From Aneurinibacillus sp. REN35 (GTDB lineage: Bacteria > Bacillota > Bacilli > Aneurinibacillales > Aneurinibacillaceae), in contig NZ_JBFTXJ020000001.1 of the NCBI RefSeq assembly GCF_041379945.2, positions 1 to 64,000 on the forward strand: 64,000 bases of DNA, written 5' to 3'. The notes below the pieces were generated by a model that had not been told where the DNA came from, did no database searches, and saw only the letters and a program-made list of their open reading frames with translations. Positions 59,626 to 64,000 of this stretch are shown here, one piece after another (position 1 is the first letter of the stretch; each line of letters opens with the position of its first letter). The translations under genes and the position numbers were made by a program.

Positions 59626-60690
59626 ATGGAGAAAAAAATCTTGCTATGCGATATGAATTCGTTTTTTGCTTCCGTTCACCAAAGCCACGATCCGAAACTT
59701 GCCCGTGTACCGGTTATTGTAGCCGGAAATCCGCAAAAGCGTAAGGGAATTGTAGTTGCGGCTAGCTATGATGCGAAGGCGAAGGGTGTGTATACAACGA
59801 TGCGTTATTACGAAGCGCGCAAGCTTTGTCCTGAAGCGGTATTTGTTCAGCCGGATCATGCACTGTATCGTCGTTATTCAGAAGCCATCATGCGCTTTCT
59901 CCGCAGGATCGCTCCCTGTGAAGTGGCATCGGTGGATGAGGCGTATCTTGATATTACGGAGCTGATCTCACGCGGGCATACAGCGGCTGTAGTAGCAGCG
60001 TATATTCAAAGCAAGCTATACCGGGAATTATCCCTGCCGAGCAGCATCGGAGCTGGACCGACAAAACTCATTGCCAAGATGTGTGCAGACATTAAAAAAC
60101 CGGGCGGATTCGTAGAGATGGGGGTACAGAAGTATCGAACGTATTTTTGGCCGCAGCCGGTAGGTACGCTGCATGGATGCGGACGGAGCACGGTGGAGCG
60201 TTTGCAGCGCAAAGGTATACATACAATCGGGGATTTGGCGGCACAGACGGAGGATGCACTGCGTGCGTGGTTTGGAAAGAAGGGAGAATACTTGTACCGA
60301 GCAGCGTACGGTACATATGAATCGCCTGTGAATCCAGAACGGAAAAAAGGAGAGAAAAGCATCGGCTCATCGCGTACGTTTGCTTTTGATACGATGGATC
60401 GGACTGTGATTGCTCAAGCGGCGCGTGAATTCAGTGAAAAACTGGCGGAGAAGCTAAGGCAGAAGGGAAAAAAGGCCAAAACTGTCGTGGTAGAAGTGAA
60501 ATTTGATTATCGGCAGGCGGTTTCCCGCAGTGTGGCTCTCACGGTGGCAACGGATCAAGCTGAAGAAATTTATAGGGCAGCTATGCACATATACGAAGTG
60601 TATTTCTCTACCCGCCCACTTCGCCTGTTTGGCATCCGGCTGCATCAACTCACAGATGAGACATATGAGCAGCTGCGATTTCCTTTTTAG
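59626..60690 (+). CDS. Y-family DNA polymerase (UvrX/YqjW type)
   Basis: A 354-residue translesion polymerase. CDMNSFFASVHQSHDP carries the first catalytic Asp, and ASVDEAYLDIT the D-E pair. IGAGPTKLIAKMCADIKKPG, HGCGRSTVERLQRKGIHTIG (helix-hairpin) and the little-finger part follow. The MNSFFASV form is that of the UvrX/YqjW branch, not DinB proper. No beta-clamp box could be assigned with certainty. GGGGACGG lies close to the ATG. Confidence 0.88.
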   Translation: MEKKILLCDMNSFFASVHQSHDPKLARVPVIVAGNPQKRKGIVVAASYDAKAKGVYTTMRYYEARKLCPEAVFVQPDHALYRRYSEAIMRFLRRIAPCEVASVDEAYLDITELISRGHTAAVVAAYIQSKLYRELSLPSSIGAGPTKLIAKMCADIKKPGGFVEMGVQKYRTYFWPQPVGTLHGCGRSTVERLQRKGIHTIGDLAAQTEDALRAWFGKKGEYLYRAAYGTYESPVNPERKKGEKSIGSSRTFAFDTMDRTVIAQAAREFSEKLAEKLRQKGKKAKTVVVEVKFDYRQAVSRSVALTVATDQAEEIYRAAMHIYEVYFSTRPLRLFGIRLHQLTDETYEQLRFPF

Positions 60691-60746
60691 CGTAGAGAAA
60701 TGCAGGAGGGAGCCTCGTGCTACAGCTCTTCTCCCCTGCCTTCTTG

Positions 60747-60923
60747 TTATGCTCTTACGTCGATGCGGCTGCCTAGATGCGGTTGTACGCTCTTCTCAAG
60801 CAGTTCGACCATTTGGGCGCCTGCTTCTTTCTGTGTGCTCATAACTTTTTTGGTAACGGCCAGACTCACAGCGGTGCTAAGCGAAGCGGCTTTCAGTGAG
60901 GTAGCAACTGCGGCGATATCCAT
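60747..60923 (-). CDS. YjfB-family small protein
   Basis: A 58-residue protein starting MDIAAVATSLKAASLSTAVS and ending in an amphipathic helix, the pattern of YjfB-family (putative motility-associated) proteins. AAAGGAGTGCCGCAT precedes ATG 60923. The sequence has no cysteine and no signal peptide. Confidence 0.75.
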   Translation of the reverse strand: MDIAAVATSLKAASLSTAVSLAVTKKVMSTQKEAGAQMVELLEKSVQPHLGSRIDVRA

Positions 60924-61098
60924 ATGCGGCACTCCTTTCTAGACAATGTCTTATGCCTACTGTATGTATCGGTGTTATCCTCCTTTATTATAAATGCGAG
61001 AAAGAAGAAGGGGAGCGGGAGACGAATTATATACTCACAGAACTCATATAGTTATATGATCTATAGCTGCATAAGAAGAAAAGGGGTAGGACAAAAAT

Positions 61099-61167
61099 AT
61101 GAACCAAAAGGAATATATCCAATCTCTATTCATCGAACCGGATGAGGTGACGGTTTATCCCTATTAA
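61099..61167 (+). CDS. Possible 22-residue ORF
   Basis: AAAAGGGGTAGGAC precedes an ATG that opens MNQKEYIQSLFIEPDEVTVYPY and a stop. It is the only coding-like feature in 60924-61402, which is otherwise AT-rich with no recognisable gene. It could equally be chance. Confidence 0.25.
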   Translation: MNQKEYIQSLFIEPDEVTVYPY

Positions 61168-61405
61168 AGTACCAAAATACTACGTATAAATAAAAAAACA
61201 AAAAATACTATTCGTTAAAAAGTAAAGGTAGCTTCTGCTGCCGCTTGTTGGCATATCGTCGGCTTTATGGATATAGATAGGTTTATTAGTCACTCCTCCC
61301 TCCTTCCATGTTTTAAATTTACCTTTATTACTATAAAAATTGTTTCATCATCTCTTTCTTGTGGTAATAACGAAGCAGAGTATATCGAAATTACATAAAA
61401 AGAGG

Positions 61406-61846
61406 ATGATGGACGTGAAGACACAAATGGTTTCAACTAGTGAGCAGACTCCATTCGCTTGGATGGAAGATTTCGAAGAATACCCGGCGATGCTTGGTAG
61501 TGAAGAGCGTCAGGAACTGGTTTCCTATTTGTTATATGAGAAATATCCGCTCATCAAACGCCTTAATTATGGATCTGGTGAGCCGATCCTTGAACTTATT
61601 TCTAACAAAGAAACGAAGAAAATTAAAAATGTGAAGTTCGGACACCGTACGCGGGCGAAGAAGTTAACATTTTTCTATAAAGGACAGGAGCAGCAAGCAT
61701 GGTTTCCTCAGGTTGAAATTAATGGAATTTTCGTTTTTATCCGGCATGATGAATATCCGGCACAGGTTGTAGAATGCACAAGCCGCTATCTGGCTTTGAA
61801 ATATGCTAGGCGTTTTCTTGCTCGTAAATATAAATACATCGTATGA
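61406..61846 (+). CDS. Hypothetical protein
   Basis: A protein of about 146 residues, soluble and rich in aromatic and basic residues, with GHRTRAKKLTFFYKGQEQQA, PQVEINGIFVFIRHDEYPAQ and TSRYLALKYARRFLARK near the end. The alternating strands in the middle suggest a small beta domain. I recognise no family. AGAGG is just upstream, so the start (ATG 61403, ATG 61406 or GTG 61412) is uncertain. It is followed by a strong terminator. Confidence 0.5.
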   Translation: MMDVKTQMVSTSEQTPFAWMEDFEEYPAMLGSEERQELVSYLLYEKYPLIKRLNYGSGEPILELISNKETKKIKNVKFGHRTRAKKLTFFYKGQEQQAWFPQVEINGIFVFIRHDEYPAQVVECTSRYLALKYARRFLARKYKYIV

Positions 61847-61848
61847 GA

Positions 61849-61877
61849 AAACCCCTTCTGCATTGCAGAAGGGGTTT
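61849..61877. terminator. Bidirectional terminator
   Basis: AAACCCCTTCTGC and GCAGAAGGGGTTT pair perfectly around ATT, between two converging genes. Confidence 0.85.
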
Positions 61878-61882
61878 GTTGT

Positions 61883-62905
61883 TTACGCTGTCTGCTTCTG
61901 TTCGCTTGTCAGCCAACTGAAGCCTCGGTTTACCAGCATCACCAAGAAAAGGGAAGCGATAAATGTTGCGCCATAGATGCCAAACAGATAGAGCAGCGAG
62001 GCGAACTTGTTATGGAAAATCGACTCCAGTGAAAAGTTACTGCTCATAAATCGGTTGGCATAAACAATGAATGCCGGGTGCAGCAGATAAATATAGAATG
62101 TCAGCCCCTTTTGGAAGCGTAGGGACAGGGTATCCATAATATAGTTTAGAAATGCTGCACTAGAGACAAGCGTCACAAATGTTGCCAGTACGAATGTCAG
62201 ATGGTTGGCTGTGTACAGTTTCGACGACAGAACGAAGAATACCATACTTAATCCGGACAGAGCCAATAATCCGACCAAAATCAGTTGATTTCGTTCAAGA
62301 AATTTGAAGATTGAAGCCCGATACCAATAAAGCATGTGTCCAAGATAAATCGTGAAGATCCAGGTAGGCAGGAAGTGGCGTACGCCTAAGCCCCCGATAC
62401 CTTGTGCAACAATATTAATGTATCCATATTGTACGGCTAAGAAAAACAACCCGAAAAACGCAATGGTGCGCTTGGTAATGATTCGTCGACATAAATACAC
62501 GAATACATAATACTGACACAGCATAAAGATAAAATATAAATGGCCCGCTGTTTGTCCGGTGAAGATGTCTTTCCAGTCATTTAACTGTACAGGTACGCTC
62601 TCCCGTAGGATCACAAAATACAGAAGGCTGGAAAGAAAAAAGGGAATATAAATATACTTCATTTTGCCTTTGAAGAAACGCTTGCCCGATACCTTCTTGC
62701 CGCTCAAGCTGTGAGCGGTAAAAAATCCGGTGATGATTGCCAGCAATACGGTGCCGTAGCGGCTAATCTGGTTCAACGCCGTCTCCCAGAATGTCCACTG
62801 AATGTAGTCATCTACATCGGCAGTGTAATGGCCAGCGAGGACAAGAAACGAAGACACGATCTGCACGAAAAATAAAGAAGCGAATAGTCTTTTATCTGAA
62901 TACAT
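61883..62905 (-). CDS. Acyltransferase 3 family membrane protein
   Basis: A 340-residue protein with about ten hydrophobic segments, of the acyltransferase 3 family that O-acylates surface sugars. It has the early His context VLAGHYTADVDDY and the Arg in SRYGTVLLAIITGFFTAHSL. Regions such as GHLYFIFMLCQYYVFVYLCR and FYIYLLHPAFIVYANR are typical late motifs. The acyl target is unknown; no polysaccharide genes are adjacent. Confidence 0.85.
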   Translation of the reverse strand: MYSDKRLFASLFFVQIVSSFLVLAGHYTADVDDYIQWTFWETALNQISRYGTVLLAIITGFFTAHSLSGKKVSGKRFFKGKMKYIYIPFFLSSLLYFVILRESVPVQLNDWKDIFTGQTAGHLYFIFMLCQYYVFVYLCRRIITKRTIAFFGLFFLAVQYGYINIVAQGIGGLGVRHFLPTWIFTIYLGHMLYWYRASIFKFLERNQLILVGLLALSGLSMVFFVLSSKLYTANHLTFVLATFVTLVSSAAFLNYIMDTLSLRFQKGLTFYIYLLHPAFIVYANRFMSSNFSLESIFHNKFASLLYLFGIYGATFIASLFLVMLVNRGFSWLTSEQKQTA

Positions 62906-63057
62906 GTCTCATCCTCCGTCTGTTTGTAAAGTTGCTCCTGTACCATCTATGCAAAGTGTATACAGATACAACTCGCTAAGTCAATGTTAGATGTTTTCTT
63001 CCCGATTACAGAATAGCATGACGTCAGTAGGATAAGCTATAGGTGGAGGTGGGCATC

Positions 63058-63234
63058 ATGTCAAAACGTGTTAAATATACGGTAAATCTCGATCACAAAC
63101 GTCAGCAAACCAATCAGGCTACTCCAGGCAAGCAAGACAGTGAATTTGCAAGTGCTACCGATACGCAGGCTGTGCGGATAGACAAGCTGCAGCCGGGTGG
63201 CGAATCACAAAGCAAGTATCCGCGTCATGAATAG
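63058..63234 (+). CDS. Small hydrophilic protein, 58 residues
   Basis: A polar, Gln/Lys-rich protein (MSKRVKYTVNLDHKRQQTNQ ... SKYPRHE) with no hydrophobic stretch, probably disordered. GGAGGTGGGCATC precedes ATG 63058 and a terminator follows. It has the look of a small spore or stress protein but no family is recognised. Confidence 0.55.
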   Translation: MSKRVKYTVNLDHKRQQTNQATPGKQDSEFASATDTQAVRIDKLQPGGESQSKYPRHE

Positions 63235-63240
63235 AGATAT

Positions 63241-63264
63241 CCCCGGATCTTCCGGGGCTTTTCT
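63241..63264 (+). terminator. Terminator of the 58-residue gene
   Basis: CCCCGG and CCGGGG pair around a 5-base loop and are followed by CTTTTC. Confidence 0.6.
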
Positions 63265-63424
63265 GCTTATTGATGATCATACATTGATCATACTTTTGTA
63301 ACCAAAGATTAATGTACTTGTTTTACAATGAAAATACATACTTTTACATACTGTGATGTACTTGATATGCGGTAGCTTTCTGTAATGCGTATAGACTAAT
63401 TTAAATGAAGGAGAGTGCTGCAAT

Positions 63425-63538
63425 ATGGACGATAATCTCATTGTTATGAGCGGAATGATTTTCCTCCTTATCTGTGCTTTGCTTGGGGCTATCCCAGCTC
63501 TGCTGTTGTATTTGGCAAAAGTAAACGTAAAAGCGTAA
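63425..63538 (+). CDS. Small single-span membrane protein, 37 residues
   Basis: AAGGAGAGTGCTGCAAT precedes an ATG that opens a 37-codon frame: MDDNLIVMSGMIFLLI, a 25-residue hydrophobic helix, then the basic end AKVNVKA. A terminator follows directly (63554). The family is not recognised; it has the form of many small Firmicute membrane peptides. Confidence 0.55.
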   Translation: MDDNLIVMSGMIFLLICALLGAIPALLLYLAKVNVKA

Positions 63539-63553
63539 CATTCATAAATTAGA

Positions 63554-63584
63554 AACCGTGCCGCCAAAGCGAACACGGTTTTTT
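63554..63584 (+). terminator. Terminator of the small membrane protein gene
   Basis: AACCGTG and CACGGTT pair around a 13-base loop and are followed by TTTT. Confidence 0.7.
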
Positions 63585-63673
63585 CTATGCTGGCGTGCGT
63601 ATCCTATTCATGCTCAAGCTATACCACTACATAATGATATACTACATAATAAATGAGTAGAAAGGATGAGATT

Positions 63674-64000
63674 ATGGAAGCCGAACGCTTTCTTACGGTG
63701 GATGGCATTCGTCTATACTGCCAAATCCGTGGCAGTGGCCCCCCGGTTCTGCTGGTGCACGGTCTTGGTATGTCGTCGTATACATGGCGGCATAATATTG
63801 ATGCGCTTGCCAAGCATTTTACCGTGTACGCGCCGGATCTCCGGGGATTCGGACACTCTGATCGGCCGAACAAAAGAGGCTACTCGCTTTATTACCACCA
63901 GCAAGCACTTTTGAAACTGCTCGATGCGCTTGAACTTGAGCAGGTTGATTATATTGGCAGCTCTATGGGCGGTGAGATCGGACTTCGGATTGCGATCAAT
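63674..64000 (+). CDS. Alpha/beta hydrolase (partial, runs off the window)
   Basis: The first 109 residues of an alpha/beta hydrolase: PPVLLVHGLGMSSYTWRH (oxyanion HG), YAPDLRGFGHSDRPNKRGYS and the nucleophile elbow IGSSMGGEIG. It continues past base 64000, so the acid and His of the triad are not seen. AAAGGATGAGATT precedes the ATG. Confidence 0.88.
   Translation, partial: MEAERFLTVDGIRLYCQIRGSGPPVLLVHGLGMSSYTWRHNIDALAKHFTVYAPDLRGFGHSDRPNKRGYSLYYHQQALLKLLDALELEQVDYIGSSMGGEIGLRIAIN

Noticed and set aside
1-64000. CRISPR arrays, rRNA, tRNA, prophage or intact transposons
   Set aside because: No regularly spaced repeats, clover-leaf genes, phage structural genes or complete transposases were seen.

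Overview
The window looks like the chromosome of a low-to-mid GC, endospore-former-type Firmicute. The best fit is Paenibacillaceae, close to Aneurinibacillus/Brevibacillus; this is inferred from protein style (YkoP/YkoQ, CD3324, UvrX-type polymerase, SLH protein, split GcvPA/GcvPB), strong GGAGG ribosome sites and frequent GTG/TTG starts, not from a marker gene. No rRNA, tRNA, CRISPR array or intact insertion sequence was seen; one short IS3-type transposase remnant lies near the left edge.

Layout. 1-6.4 kb: GNAT and DUF1697 proteins, a TolB-like lipoprotein and a two-component system. 6.4-10.8 kb (minus strand): nucleoside hydrolase, YciI-like protein, guanine-deaminase-type amidohydrolase and NCS2 purine permease. 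10.8-11.36 kb: a divergent control region with two guanine-class riboswitch variants back to back, each with its own terminator. 11.36-17.8 kb: xanthine dehydrogenase operon pucEABCD-moaA. 18.5-32.1 kb: an MpsC-type protein, then a large operon encoding a bacterial microcompartment (three BMC-H, one BMC-P, two accessory proteins) mixed with a cyclic amidohydrolase, an isochorismatase-type hydrolase, UbiX, UbiD, an adenine-deaminase-family enzyme, a cyclase-family hydrolase, a DUF1989 protein, an M20 hydrolase and a second NCS2 permease. 32.2-41.8 kb: tandem glycine riboswitch, then glyA-sdaAB-sdaAA-gcvT-gcvH-gcvPA-gcvPB-lipA, HesB-like protein and purU. 42.4-47.3 kb: sigma-54 activator divergent from a -24/-12 promoter driving a glutamine-synthetase-like enzyme, a formamidase and an amino acid permease. 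47.4-64 kb: mostly ordinary genes (amidase, FusB-like, kbl-tdh, glycosyltransferase, SLH protein, esterase, YkoP/YkoQ, UvrX-like polymerase, acyltransferase) plus several very small ORFs.

How it may work together (inference). Guanine deaminase, nucleoside hydrolase and xanthine dehydrogenase can bring purines to xanthine. The enzymes of the microcompartment operon match, in gene order, the chemistry of the classical clostridial xanthine-to-glycine route: ring opening, removal of the carbamoyl group, decarboxylation of an aminoimidazole carboxylate, deamination, imidazolone opening, then removal of the formimino/formyl group. Glycine would then trigger the adjacent glycine riboswitch and flow through GcvTHP/GlyA/SdaA to pyruvate and one-carbon units, with PurU releasing formate. 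The microcompartment would hold unstable imidazole intermediates. No aldehyde or alcohol dehydrogenase is present, so this is not a Pdu/Eut-type compartment. The two variant riboswitches are predicted ON switches and are good candidates for sensing xanthine or urate.
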